Positions 27,589-36,071 of a stretch of DNA of 64,000 nucleotides are shown here, piece by piece. Location of the stretch: positions 61,175 to 125,174 of the forward strand of contig NZ_QAON01000011.1 of the NCBI RefSeq assembly GCF_003051055.1, read 5' to 3'. The stretch's first letter is position 1; every line of letters starts with the position of its first letter. This DNA comes from Agitococcus lubricus. GTDB lineage: Bacteria > Pseudomonadota > Gammaproteobacteria > Pseudomonadales > Moraxellaceae. The notes below the pieces were generated by a model, which did no database searches, was not told the origin of the DNA, and saw only the letters and a program-made list of their open reading frames with translations. The translations under genes and the position numbers were made by a program.

Positions 27589-30500
27589 ACATCTGATTAA
27601 ATGGTCTACCCAACAACGATTATTAGTGTTGCTGGCGACTCTATTACTCACAGCATGGGGCATATTTGCGCTACTGCGTACGCCGTTGGATGCTATCCCT
27701 GATTTATCCGACACCCAAGTCATCATTCGCACACCGTGGCAAGGTCAAGCACCGCAAGTGGTGGAAAACCAAGTTACTTATCCGTTAACGACAGCCATGT
27801 TGTCTGTGCCTGGAGTCAAGACGGTACGCGGCTATTCGTTTTTTGGCGACTCCTTTGTTTATATCCTCTTTGATGACCATACCGATTTGTATTGGGCGCG
27901 GTCACGCGTGCTGGAATATCTTAGTCAAGTAGCCAGTCGTTTGCCCGCAGGCGCAAAACCGAGTTTAGGGCCAGATGCCACAGGAGTCGGTTGGATTTAT
28001 GAATATGCCTTGGTTGATAAAACGGGCCAGCATGATTTAGCCGAGTTGCGTGCCTTGCAGGACTGGTTTCTCAAATTCGAGTTAAAAACTGTACCTAATG
28101 TTGCCGAAGTTGCCACCTTGGGCGGCATGGTAAAACAGTTTCAGGTTCAGGTTGACCCCGACAAGTTACGAAGTTACCGCTTGCCGTTAGCAACGGTGAC
28201 GGCTGCCATTAAAGCCGCTAACAGTGAGGCGGGCGGTTCGGTGCTGGAGCAGGGTGAAGCGGAATACATGGTGCGGGTACAAGGTTATTTGCACACACTG
28301 GATGATTTTCGCCAGATTCCTATTGGTGTCTCGCAAACAGGTACACCGATTCTCTTGGCCGATATTGCCCGTGTCCAAATCGGCCCTGAAATGCGCCGTG
28401 GCATTGCCGAATTAAATGGCGAAGGTGAAGTAGTGGGTGGGGTGATTGTCTTGCGTTCTGGTCAAAATGCTCGTCAAACCATTATCGCCGTCAAAGAAAA
28501 ACTAGCCACACTGCAACGTAGTCTGCCGTCAGGGGTAGAGGTCGTGACCACCTATGATCGCTCGCAGTTAATTGACCGTGCCGTGGCTAATCTTTGGCAC
28601 AAATTACTGGAAGAGTTTTTGGTGGTTGCTGTCGTTTGTGCGCTGTTTTTGTGGCATTTACGCTCGGCATTAGTGGCGATTATTGCCCTGCCGTTAGGCA
28701 TACTGACGGCGTTTATTATCATGCACTATCAAGGCATCAACGCCAATATCATGTCTTTAGGCGGGATTGCGATTGCCATCGGCGCGATGGTCGATGCCGC
28801 CATTGTGATGATTGAAAATGCCCACCGCAAACTGGAGCAATGGCAAGCTGAACGCGGTACACCGACGCGAGCGCAGCAAGTGGCCGTGATTATTGACGCA
28901 GCCTGTGACGTTGGCCCCGCGCTATTCTTCTCACTGCTGATTATCACCTTATCGTTTATTCCCGTCTTTAGCTTGGAAGCACAGGAAGGCCGTTTGTTTG
29001 CTCCGTTAGCATTTACCAAAACCTATGCGATGGCGGCTGCGGCGGGTTTATCGGTAACCTTAATTCCTGTGTTAATGACCTTTTTTATTCAGGGTCATAT
29101 TCGCCCAGAACAGGAAAACCCCATCAATCGTTGGCTGATTAAAGGCTATAAACCCGTGCTGGTGTGCGTGTTACATCACCCCCAAAAGACGCTCATGGTC
29201 GCCATGATAGCCGTATTACTGACGCTGTGGCCGTTAGCAAAACTAGGCTCAGAGTTTATGCCGCCGCTTGATGAAGGCGACTTGCTGTATATGCCCACCG
29301 CGTTGCCAAGTTTGTCGGCAGATAAAGCTGCTGAAATCGTCCAGCTCACCGATCGTTTAATCAAAACCGTGCCCGAAGTGCAAACCGTGTTTGGCAAGGC
29401 GGGTCGTGCCGAGTCGGCCACTGACCCAGCACCACTGGAAATGCTAGAAACCACCATCCAGTTAAAACCGCGTAGCGAATGGCGTGCTGGTATGACCCCC
29501 GAAAAACTCATCAAGGAGCTGGATGCACGACTACAAGTGCCAGGCATGGCCAATGTCTGGGTGCAGCCGATTCGTAATCGCATTGATATGTTGGCGACGG
29601 GGATTAAAAGCCCTGTCGGTATCAAATTATCAGGAGCCGACTTAGCGACGCTGGAGAAGTTGGGGCAGGAAGTTGAACGAATCGTCAAACAGATACCTGG
29701 CGCAGCGTCGGTGATTGCCGAAAGAGTGACAGGTGGGCGTTATGTCGATATTCACATCGACCGTCTACAAGCCGCGCGCTATGGCCTTAACATTCAGGAA
29801 GTACAGGACTTTATTGCCACCGCAGTCGGCGGAGAAAACATTGGTGAACTATTGGATGACCGCGCCCGTTTCCCGATCAACATCCGTTTTCCGCGCGAGC
29901 GCCGTGACTCACTGGCAACCCTGCAAGACTTACCCTTAGTCACAGCCAGTGGTGCAACAATCCCCCTCAGCACTATCGCCACATTGAGTATTAGCGATGG
30001 CCCACCGATGATTAAAAGTGAAAACGCTCGCCCCAATCTCTGGGTCTATGTCGATATTCGTGACCGTGATTTAGCGGGTTTTGTTAAAGAGGCTCGTGCC
30101 AAGGTTGAGCGTGAATTGCAGTTGCCCGCAGGTTATGCGCTGGCGTGGTCTGGGCAGTTTGAATATTTTGAACGGGCAGCCAAACGCTTGTTGTGGGTCG
30201 TGCCGATGACCATCGCCATTATTTTTATTCTGCTATTTCTCGCCTTTGGCCGTATCACACCAGCGCTACTAATTCTTGGCACCTTGCCTTTTGCCTTGGT
30301 GGGCGCGGTCTGGTTTTTATATCTGCTGGGACACAATTTTTCCATTGCTTCGGGGGTGGGCATGATTGCCTTGGCAGGGCTGGCGGCCGAGTTTGGCGTG
30401 ATTATGCTGGTTTATCTCGATGAGGCTATTGCCCGCTATCAACAAGCAGGGCAACTGAATACGCTTGATGATTTACACCGCGCCTTAGTTGATGGCGCGG

Positions 30501-30715
30501 TATTACGGGTACGACCTAAAGCGATGACCGTTGCCGTCATTTTAGCAGGTCTATTGCCAATTCTGTTTGGATCAGGAACAGGTTCAGAAGCGATGAGTCG
30601 TATTGCGGCACCAATGGTGGGCGGAATGTTGACTGCGCCGTTGTTGTCGTTGTTTGTGCTTCCTGCGGCGTATTTATTGCTGCGGCGAGGTGGGTTGAAG
30701 GTGAAAAATGCCTGA
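27581..30715 (+). CDS. cusA: RND copper/silver exporter CusA
   Basis: A 1044-residue inner-membrane heavy-metal RND pump, twelve helices with two large periplasmic loops. The first helix begins at [48 protein letters not shown], the [19 protein letters not shown] segment of helix IV and [13 protein letters not shown] are typical of CusA. Start ATG 27581 overlaps the end of cusB, a better fit than 27473, which would add 36 residues in the wrong context. It moves Cu(I)/Ag(I) from the periplasm through CusC. Confidence 0.95.
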   Translation: MIKHLIKWSTQQRLLVLLATLLLTAWGIFALLRTPLDAIPDLSDTQVIIRTPWQGQAPQVVENQVTYPLTTAMLSVPGVKTVRGYSFFGDSFVYILFDDHTDLYWARSRVLEYLSQVASRLPAGAKPSLGPDATGVGWIYEYALVDKTGQHDLAELRALQDWFLKFELKTVPNVAEVATLGGMVKQFQVQVDPDKLRSYRLPLATVTAAIKAANSEAGGSVLEQGEAEYMVRVQGYLHTLDDFRQIPIGVSQTGTPILLADIARVQIGPEMRRGIAELNGEGEVVGGVIVLRSGQNARQTIIAVKEKLATLQRSLPSGVEVVTTYDRSQLIDRAVANLWHKLLEEFLVVAVVCALFLWHLRSALVAIIALPLGILTAFIIMHYQGINANIMSLGGIAIAIGAMVDAAIVMIENAHRKLEQWQAERGTPTRAQQVAVIIDAACDVGPALFFSLLIITLSFIPVFSLEAQEGRLFAPLAFTKTYAMAAAAGLSVTLIPVLMTFFIQGHIRPEQENPINRWLIKGYKPVLVCVLHHPQKTLMVAMIAVLLTLWPLAKLGSEFMPPLDEGDLLYMPTALPSLSADKAAEIVQLTDRLIKTVPEVQTVFGKAGRAESATDPAPLEMLETTIQLKPRSEWRAGMTPEKLIKELDARLQVPGMANVWVQPIRNRIDMLATGIKSPVGIKLSGADLATLEKLGQEVERIVKQIPGAASVIAERVTGGRYVDIHIDRLQAARYGLNIQEVQDFIATAVGGENIGELLDDRARFPINIRFPRERRDSLATLQDLPLVTASGATIPLSTIATLSISDGPPMIKSENARPNLWVYVDIRDRDLAGFVKEARAKVERELQLPAGYALAWSGQFEYFERAAKRLLWVVPMTIAIIFILLFLAFGRITPALLILGTLPFALVGAVWFLYLLGHNFSIASGVGMIALAGLAAEFGVIMLVYLDEAIARYQQAGQLNTLDDLHRALVDGAVLRVRPKAMTVAVILAGLLPILFGSGTGSEAMSRIAAPMVGGMLTAPLLSLFVLPAAYLLLRRGGLKVKNA

Positions 30716-30716
30716 A

Positions 30717-30736
30717 TTGTTCTTTTTAACGTAGAG
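30717..30736 (+). promoter_or_regulatory. Conserved 20-base leader, copy 2
   Basis: TTGTTCTTTTTAACGTAGAG, identical in 19 of 20 bases to 16497-16516 in front of another small periplasmic copper protein. It overlaps the last codon of cusA and contains the cusF ribosome binding site. Confidence 0.45.
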
Positions 30737-30739
30737 GAT

Positions 30740-31123
30740 ATGATGATGAAAAAACGTAGTTTAGCCTTAGTTGCAATAGTATCTCTTATTTATACACTCC
30801 CTGTTTTTGCTGATGACAACATGGGTAACATGAATATGAGCAAGATGGACATGGCTATGCCCGCCGCCCAAGCTGCCGCAAAGCCTGCCAGTAAAATGGC
30901 GCACGGTATCGGAGTGGTAAAAGGAATTGATGCCAAACAAGGTATGGTCACATTGGATCATGAAGCCATTAAAGAGCTGAATTGGCCGCCGATGAATATG
31001 GACTTTAAGGTTGCCAGCCCCAAATTGTTGAAGGGGTTGAAAGTAGGTCAAAAAGTAGCGTTTGAGCTGAAATCAGAGGGTGGCATGAATGCACTGGTGA
31101 CGGCGATTAAGCCTGCAAAATAA
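30740..31123 (+). CDS. cusF: Periplasmic copper chaperone CusF
   Basis: A 127-residue exported protein with signal peptide LALVAIVSLIYTLPVFA, a Met-rich linker (DNMGNMNMSKMDMAMP) and a CusF domain: LDHEAIKELNWPPMNMDFKV contains the His, Trp and Met-x-Met Cu(I) site. Three in-frame ATGs (30740, 30743, 30746) follow GAGG; the second or third has the better spacing. It lies 24 bases after cusA and delivers periplasmic Cu(I) to the CusB/CusA pump. Confidence 0.92.
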   Translation: MMMKKRSLALVAIVSLIYTLPVFADDNMGNMNMSKMDMAMPAAQAAAKPASKMAHGIGVVKGIDAKQGMVTLDHEAIKELNWPPMNMDFKVASPKLLKGLKVGQKVAFELKSEGGMNALVTAIKPAK

Positions 31124-31124
31124 T

Positions 31125-31188
31125 CAACTATTCACGCAAAACGGAGCGAGTCTAAAACTAGCTCTGTTTTGCAGGTAATGAATAGTTG
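31125..31188. repeat. Long inverted repeat after cusF
   Basis: Outer arms CAACTATTCA (31125-31134) and TGAATAGTTG (31179-31188) are perfect; inner arms GCAAAACGGAGC and GCTCTGTTTTGC pair with one mismatch. It starts one base after the cusF stop and has no following T-run, so it may be a factor-dependent terminator, an mRNA stabiliser, or an element end marking the copper-island border. Confidence 0.65.
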
Positions 31189-31249
31189 AGAACAGCCTGT
31201 CTCACGCGGGAGGATACGATTTTACAAAGTAACTATCACAGACGGCCAT

Positions 31250-31486
31250 TTGACTCGGTGTGTCGTGATACCAGCGAAGAACCTCAAAGGTGCAAGATCG
31301 GAACTTCAACAAGGTCATACCAAAGTGATGGCAGTAGTATTTTTTGGCTGGTATTTGGTGGACATCCTCATTGGTTCAGAAGGTCTGTATTTCCGCGCCC
31401 ACATGGATGACAGTCAGATAGTCATTACCGATAAAAGTCGGGGATTTTTGTATCTGCATGATAGCCTGAGTAAAGCTAAAAAATAG
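31250..31486 (+). CDS. Doubtful small reading frame
   Basis: 78 codons from a TTG with no clear ribosome binding site; the frame continues upstream (YKVTITDGHLTRCVV) without an ATG. One short hydrophobic stretch (VMAVVFFGWYLVDILIG) is followed by DDSQIVITDKSRGFLYLHD. I do not recognise it. It could be a gene remnant at the border between the copper island and the mobile element, or not be a gene. Confidence 0.2.
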   Translation: MTRCVVIPAKNLKGARSELQQGHTKVMAVVFFGWYLVDILIGSEGLYFRAHMDDSQIVITDKSRGFLYLHDSLSKAKK

Positions 31487-31515
31487 TTTATTGATGGATA
31501 ATAGATAATTAAAAG

Positions 31516-31629
31516 TGGTCAGCGTAGCCAATAATCTGGTCATCAACAGCAGTGTGGTGGTCAGTAACATTAAGCAAAGTGGTCAACTTAAAAGAGTCCG
31601 TGGTCAGTCCACTCAAGAACAAATGGTCA
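31516..31629 (+). repeat. Iteron-like array of six TGGTCA repeats
   Basis: The hexamer TGGTCA occurs at 31516, 31537, 31558, 31580, 31601 and 31624, spaced 21, 21, 22, 21 and 23 bases, about two helical turns each. A degenerate seventh copy (TGGATA) lies exactly 21 bases before the first. Most copies are preceded by AG/GG and followed by GT/GC. The 22- and 23-base steps break any reading frame, so it is not a coding repeat. Such phased direct repeats are typical of iterons or multi-site operators; the AlpA and Gp2-type genes follow. Confidence 0.75.
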
Positions 31630-31852
31630 GTGCTGATGGAATATGCAAGAGTGGCTTTTAGCTGTGAATTACTGGCTTTTATGGTGTTTGATAGTTGGTG
31701 TATAGAAGATGGATTTTTCTTTTAATTGATTAAGAGTGGTGCTTTTGAGCGTCAGAGTTTTGACTGTAGTCGCACATAGGTTGCTAATCTACGTCTGAGT
31801 AAAAAATTACATCGCTCACTTATCACATGAGGAATTAACGAGGACTCTCAAA

Positions 31853-32050
31853 ATGATTATCATGCGATTAACTGATGTAATGTTTCATACTGGTCTAGGT
31901 CGCTCATCCATTTATAAATTTATTGCCGCTGGCACTTTTCCTAAACCTGTTCCTTTAGGAGATAGAGCTGTCGGTTGGGTTAAATCAGAGATTGAAGATT
32001 GGATTATGGATAAAATTGAAGATAGAGATAAACGATTGGCGGCTAGTTAA
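31853..32050 (+). CDS. alpA: AlpA-family phage-type regulator
   Basis: A 65-residue winged helix-turn-helix protein: MRLTDVMFHTGLGRSSIYKFIAAGTFPKPVPLGDRAVGWVKSEIEDW is the classic AlpA/excisionase pattern. GAGG precedes the ATG. Such proteins activate integrase genes or act as excisionases of integrated elements. It lies 224 bases after the TGGTCA array and starts the element module; no integrase is visible in this window. Confidence 0.88.
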   Translation: MIIMRLTDVMFHTGLGRSSIYKFIAAGTFPKPVPLGDRAVGWVKSEIEDWIMDKIEDRDKRLAAS

Positions 32051-32141
32051 TGGATTAATCTTGGCAGATAGTGGGTATTGCTTTTAGTTAGCAGTACCCA
32101 CTATAACGTTGGACACAAAACTTTTTTCGGAGTTGCTTGTG

Positions 32142-33824
32142 ATGGTCGGTTTAAGTAAGGATTTTTGCCATAAGGTATTACTTATGAAAAACAATCAGCT
32201 GACACCAGAAGCTAAATATTTGTTAATCAGAGTTTTATTTTTGTATGGCAATACAACATTGATGTTGTCAACAAAGGAGGTGGTTAAACAATTTGGAATC
32301 TCAGATGCTGTATTCCGAAAGGCTAGAAGCCTTTTGTTGGATTTGGGGTATTTAAAAGACACAAAAAATGATCCAGAATTTGTTCGTACTGTTGGTCGTC
32401 CTAGAATAAAGATACAGTTGACGCAGTTATTGTTTGATGATTTGGATGGGATAAATGTTAAATCAAGATGTATATACCATGATCTACGTTTAGAAAGCTT
32501 GTTATTTTGGGGGGTAGGTAATGACTTTCTGCGTAGTATTAATAAGAAAAAAATAAAATCAGAATCACAGGAGGTGCAGTCTAGTGGACATACCTTCACC
32601 GCAGCAACGCGGATTCTTTTAGCAGTTCTTTATTTGCATGCGGATGTTTGTGGCTCAGTGAGAAATCTTGGTTTAGTTGAAGTTTCAAAGCTTACAGGTA
32701 TGTCATCAGATCGATTGGATTCACAGTTAGGTATCATTGAAGAGATGGGGTATTTGCTGAGTAGGGTATCAGGCATCACTCATAAGCACATTTTTGGGCA
32801 TGCCAAAGGTATATTTTTCTTAAATGTGTGTGGTGATAATCTAGCGGGTATTGAAGCACCTTCGTTGTGGCTTGCTTTAAATACTACAGCCATCAATCAT
32901 TATAATCAGTATTATTTGGGATTCAGGGTTTATAAATTCATCAAGGATCTCAAAGATAAATTTTATTATAGTGCTAATGACGTTTCATCTCTTATCAAGT
33001 ATGTAACAACCGATGACTCCCAATGTGATATTGATTGGGGCGATAGATTACCTGAACTATTACAGAATATAAGAAAAATGCTTGAAGAGAAAGGGTTGTA
33101 TTTTCGAGATTATAAAAATTATGTAATAGATCCAACTAATTTTTATGCTGGGAAATTTAACGTTCAACTGATTGAGTGGGTTCAATTATTTGCGCCATAC
33201 AAATTACATGAGTTTTTTCCTGATGAAGTAACTACTTCATTATTAAAGTATTTGCATAGCCAAATTGATTACTTTGCTTCATTATTATTAGAAAAGTCTG
33301 GGAGGCAAATTACATTAGAAACCCTTTATGTTGATGATTCTGTTTTATGTGAAATTGAATTAAACGTTTTCCCCTTTAAAGACAAAGGACATAGTTCGAT
33401 TGATAGCAACAAAAAAATGGCATTGATATTTTTTATTTACTGTATTTCATATCAGCATGCCCTGATCGTTAAAGCATTGCTTTCATGTGCATTACCAAGC
33501 AAAATTAGCTTTGATAAAGCAAAATTGGCCTTCTTACCGATTAAACTAAAAAATCATTTTTCGGGTACTAGTTTTCTAATTTCAATCCATTTAATTGGAC
33601 AAAAGGAGAGCGTAGAAAAAATTTGGGCAGTGCAGTTCGGCGGTAAAGATCCGAAGGACGCATCAAGTCTAAAGCCATATTGTGTTCGATTATTTGAAGA
33701 AGATTGTATAGCAGCCTTTGATAATCACGGTTATGATTTAAATCTATTAAATCAAATTGGTGCTGATTTTTCTTCTGATGCTGATAGTAAAGATAGCGTA
33801 ATCTCAGCTAACTTTCCATCATGA
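32142..33824 (+). CDS. Large unknown protein of the mobile element
   Basis: A 560-residue soluble protein, unrecognised. The N-terminal 120 residues contain a likely helix-turn-helix (LSTKEVVKQFGISDAVFRKARSLLLDLGYL), and a second similar region (LVEVSKLTGMSSDRLDSQLGIIEEMGYL) follows at about 190, suggesting two winged-helix modules. Start ATG 32142 (or GTG 32139) follows GGAG at 32129; the TTG at 32109 has none. AT-rich codon use matches the element, not the copper island. It lies between AlpA and the Gp2-type gene, so replication or its control is a reasonable guess, not a finding. Confidence 0.65.
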   Translation: MVGLSKDFCHKVLLMKNNQLTPEAKYLLIRVLFLYGNTTLMLSTKEVVKQFGISDAVFRKARSLLLDLGYLKDTKNDPEFVRTVGRPRIKIQLTQLLFDDLDGINVKSRCIYHDLRLESLLFWGVGNDFLRSINKKKIKSESQEVQSSGHTFTAATRILLAVLYLHADVCGSVRNLGLVEVSKLTGMSSDRLDSQLGIIEEMGYLLSRVSGITHKHIFGHAKGIFFLNVCGDNLAGIEAPSLWLALNTTAINHYNQYYLGFRVYKFIKDLKDKFYYSANDVSSLIKYVTTDDSQCDIDWGDRLPELLQNIRKMLEEKGLYFRDYKNYVIDPTNFYAGKFNVQLIEWVQLFAPYKLHEFFPDEVTTSLLKYLHSQIDYFASLLLEKSGRQITLETLYVDDSVLCEIELNVFPFKDKGHSSIDSNKKMALIFFIYCISYQHALIVKALLSCALPSKISFDKAKLAFLPIKLKNHFSGTSFLISIHLIGQKESVEKIWAVQFGGKDPKDASSLKPYCVRLFEEDCIAAFDNHGYDLNLLNQIGADFSSDADSKDSVISANFPS

Positions 33825-33970
33825 ATTTATGCCCTTTTTAGCCCTAAGTGACGGCATAGACCCTTATAAAAATTCACCATCAAAATAATGATGAATTTGG
33901 TGGGTAAATAATATTATCTTATCCCCTATACCCATAAATATTATTAATATAATCAATACTTATTACATAA

Positions 33971-34003
33971 TAATAGTTAACCTATAAGATTAGTAAACTA
34001 TTA
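33971..34003. repeat. Inverted repeat in AT-rich gap before gp2
   Basis: TAATAGTTAAC and GTAAACTATTA pair over 11 bases with one mismatch in the 244-base, strongly AT-rich stretch upstream of the replication-type gene. AT-rich sequence with dyads beside a replication protein may be an origin; this is inference. Confidence 0.4.
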
Positions 34004-34022
34004 AAAAATAATCTTAAAGAAA

Positions 34023-34042
34023 GCTCTATCTTTAGATAGAGC
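34023..34042. repeat. Perfect hairpin before gp2
   Basis: GCTCTATCT-TT-AGATAGAGC, a 9-base perfect stem with a 2-base loop, 75 bases before the gp2 start. It may be part of the same origin-like or leader region as the dyad at 33971. Confidence 0.55.
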
Positions 34043-34116
34043 CAATCCATAATAATATTTAATGAGGATTGCTCTTGTTATGGCAATGTTGCCAATTAGT
34101 TATAAGAGTGTCAGAC

Positions 34117-35028
34117 ATGTCAATATTAGCTAGACCATTATGTAGTATTAGTGAATCTTTTTTACTCATTCAAATTGAAACCTTTGTTGATCTTATTGTA
34201 CAGAGAACTCCTTTGAGAGAAGTCTTGAACCATCTGTCAATGATCAAAATAAAATTAACGCTTAATGAGCATCTTACTTTATTTCAGCCTGAATATTTTG
34301 ACTACAGTGAGCACATAAACGCATTTTGGTATGGTTGTGATCAACTAGGCTTGTTAGATGGTGGTTACTATGATGGACAGTGTTTAAGTGACGCTGAAAT
34401 AGAGTGTTTAATTAATCATATTTGGCAGTATAGCCAACAAAAAGAATTTAAACGTAAGGTTTCAGATCGTTGTTATCAAGCGCGGCAAAATAGGCAAAGC
34501 CTAGAAAATTATATACGCCAACTACAACAACAGCATTCTCGGTTATTAGTCATTCGGGTCGATTTTGGTTATGCCAAAGAAAAACAAAACTTTGTCAAAA
34601 TTACGGATGTTTATAGGCATTTAGATACGATGAATCGTGAGCGTGATCGTCAACCCTTATTTGAGCATTTGGTAGCCAGTGGTTGGTGTATTGAGCAGGG
34701 TAATGAAAAAGGCTATCACATTCACGCATTTTACTGTTTCAAGGGATCGAAGCATCAGCAAGATTGGTATTTAGCGCAAGAAATTGGCCGACTATGGAAG
34801 GCAATAGCCGTTGATTTTGGTGGTGGGTATCACAGTTGTAACACACCTGAGAGTAAGGAAATTTATGAACGAGCTAATCGGTTAGGGATTGGTATGATTC
34901 ATCGAGGTAATGGAGTGGGCTGTGAAAACATGGTTCATGCTTTAGGCTATTTGGCAAAGCCTGAAAAAGACGACCAATATTTGAGAATGAAGCCCAAAGG
35001 CCGAAGAACGTTTGGTAAAACGCAGTAA
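34117..35028 (+). CDS. Inovirus Gp2-type (YagK/YfjJ) replication protein
   Basis: About 303 residues. The C-terminal half has the inovirus-type Gp2 pattern: RLLVIRVDFGYAK, YHIHAFYCFKG (the metal-binding HIH of HUH-like nucleases), WYLAQEIGRLWKAIAVDFGGGYHSC, and GNGVGCENMVHALGYLAKPEKDDQYL. These proteins nick or prime replication of filamentous phages and related satellites. Start is uncertain: TTG 34069 and 34075 are also open in frame. An overlapping 17-codon leader starts at ATG 34080. Confidence 0.78.
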   Translation: MSILARPLCSISESFLLIQIETFVDLIVQRTPLREVLNHLSMIKIKLTLNEHLTLFQPEYFDYSEHINAFWYGCDQLGLLDGGYYDGQCLSDAEIECLINHIWQYSQQKEFKRKVSDRCYQARQNRQSLENYIRQLQQQHSRLLVIRVDFGYAKEKQNFVKITDVYRHLDTMNRERDRQPLFEHLVASGWCIEQGNEKGYHIHAFYCFKGSKHQQDWYLAQEIGRLWKAIAVDFGGGYHSCNTPESKEIYERANRLGIGMIHRGNGVGCENMVHALGYLAKPEKDDQYLRMKPKGRRTFGKTQ

Positions 35029-35152
35029 AGTGCAAAAATTGCAATAAGGGGAGTGAGCGGTGTTCTTCGCTCTCCTGATCTGAATGGGTATTTTTTTATT
35101 CGTACGGCTTCTATTATGCGGGAAAGCGTCCCGTATAACTGAGGACACTAAA

Positions 35153-35395
35153 ATGAACATGCCTATCAATACATCCATTAGCAATAAACCAAGCTACAAA
35201 ATGTTGCGTATGAAACAATTGATTGAATGTACAGGCTTAAGCCGCTCAACGCTGTACGATATGATGGATGCGAGGTCAAAGCGTTACGACCCTACATTTC
35301 CACGCGCCATTAAACTCACAGAAGCAACCGTGTGTTGGCTAGAGTCAGAAGTCAACGCATGGCTTGAATCTAAAATCAAAAACAGCAGGGGTTAA
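35153..35395 (+). CDS. Second AlpA-like regulator
   Basis: An 80-residue helix-turn-helix protein: YKMLRMKQLIECTGLSRSTLYDMMDARSKRYDPTFPRAIKLTEATVCWLESEVNAWLES. It is the same family as the 31853 protein but clearly diverged. ATG 35153 follows TGAGGA. The element thus has two AlpA-type proteins bracketing the replication-type genes, as in some satellites where one controls excision and one controls transcription. Confidence 0.82.
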   Translation: MNMPINTSISNKPSYKMLRMKQLIECTGLSRSTLYDMMDARSKRYDPTFPRAIKLTEATVCWLESEVNAWLESKIKNSRG

Positions 35396-35700
35396 GCAGG
35401 TTGATACTGATGTTTTAGACGCAATGATTCTTCGTATTTAATTTTAGTCATTGCTTCCTCTAAAGAATTAAAAACAACAACTTTACGCCTAAACTTTTTA
35501 GCCCCAATACGCCCCCACGCACACGACACCACATAAGCGTTAAATAAGTCATCAGCCAATGAAATCGCATAAAAGCGGTAACAATTACGCGTAGGCTCAA
35601 TTTTAGTCCACGTAGAAAGCATGATATTACCCAAGGTGTTCAATAAAGCATCAATAACCTTAGAGCAGATTTTATCTCTTTTATAGCTTAAATAACCCAC
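35392..35700 (-). CDS. Small WGR-domain protein
   Basis: A 102-residue protein with the WGR signature CAWGRIGAKKFRRKVVVFNSLEEAMTKIKYEESLR preceded by the expected strands (NCYRFYAISLADDLFNAYVV). WGR domains bind DNA ends or nucleic acid in PARPs and bacterial proteins. Start is GTG at 35700, inside one arm of an 11-base inverted repeat. It overlaps the 3' end of the AlpA-like gene by 4 bases on the opposite strand. A stand-alone WGR protein in a defence or mobile element is plausible; function unknown. Confidence 0.75.
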   Translation of the reverse strand: MGYLSYKRDKICSKVIDALLNTLGNIMLSTWTKIEPTRNCYRFYAISLADDLFNAYVVSCAWGRIGAKKFRRKVVVFNSLEEAMTKIKYEESLRLKHQYQPA

Positions 35701-35735
35701 AAGGCGACATACATTGTCACTTACTGGGTTATTTA
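35689..35735. repeat. Inverted repeat spanning the WGR start
   Basis: TAAATAACCCA (35689-35699) and TGGGTTATTTA (35725-35735) are perfect 11-base arms 25 bases apart. One arm covers the first codons of the WGR gene, so a folded leader could hide its start, or the repeat may be an operator or a terminator of the XRE gene. Confidence 0.55.
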
Positions 35736-35748
35736 GGTGGGGGCGTTA

Positions 35749-35991
35749 TCAGGGCTTGAGTAGTTTAATCAATTCGCTCGGGTCTTGATGAATGACATCA
35801 CACAACTCGACAAATTCCATCACATCTAATTTACGGTCGGCTCCTTCCACCTTTGCAATATACGATTGAGGTTTTGACAGTTTCTCAGCGACTTGCATTT
35901 GGGTTAAGCCTGCTGCCTTTCTTGCTAAAACCAATTGTTTAATAAATGCTTGATAACTTTCTTGATAAATCGTTTTCACCATAAACCTCAT
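35749..35991 (-). CDS. XRE-family regulator
   Basis: An 80-residue Cro/C1-type helix-turn-helix protein: LVLARKAAGLTQMQVAEKLSKPQSYIAKVEGADRKLDVMEFVELCDVIHQDPSELI. It is the size of single-domain repressors and antitoxin-like regulators. Start at 35991 or 35982. It is divergent from the small lipoprotein gene at 36072, with direct repeats between them, which suggests autoregulation. Confidence 0.85.
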   Translation of the reverse strand: MRFMVKTIYQESYQAFIKQLVLARKAAGLTQMQVAEKLSKPQSYIAKVEGADRKLDVMEFVELCDVIHQDPSELIKLLKP

Positions 35992-36024
35992 TACCGCGTA
36001 ATAAAGTTGACAGTGTTATCCTTA

Positions 36025-36052
36025 TTTGGAATAATCCCATTTTGGAATAATC
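36025..36052. promoter_or_regulatory. Tandem 12-base repeats, likely XRE operator
   Basis: TTTGGAATAATC occurs at 36025-36036 and again at 36041-36052, 16 bases apart. They lie between the divergent XRE and lipoprotein genes and are the best candidate operator. Confidence 0.6.
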
Positions 36053-36071
36053 AGGCTGATGAGGACAAAAG

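Noticed and set aside
29176..29688. 170-codon reading frame on the minus strand
   Set aside because: Lies inside cusA; a shadow with no ribosome binding site or recognisable domain.
31516..31629. TGGTCA repeats as a CRISPR array
   Set aside because: The repeat is only 6 bases, with 15-17 base gaps and no cas genes; it fits iterons or operators.
31124..31852. tRNA gene as an integration site for the mobile element
   Set aside because: No cloverleaf-like arms or anticodon loop could be drawn in this region.
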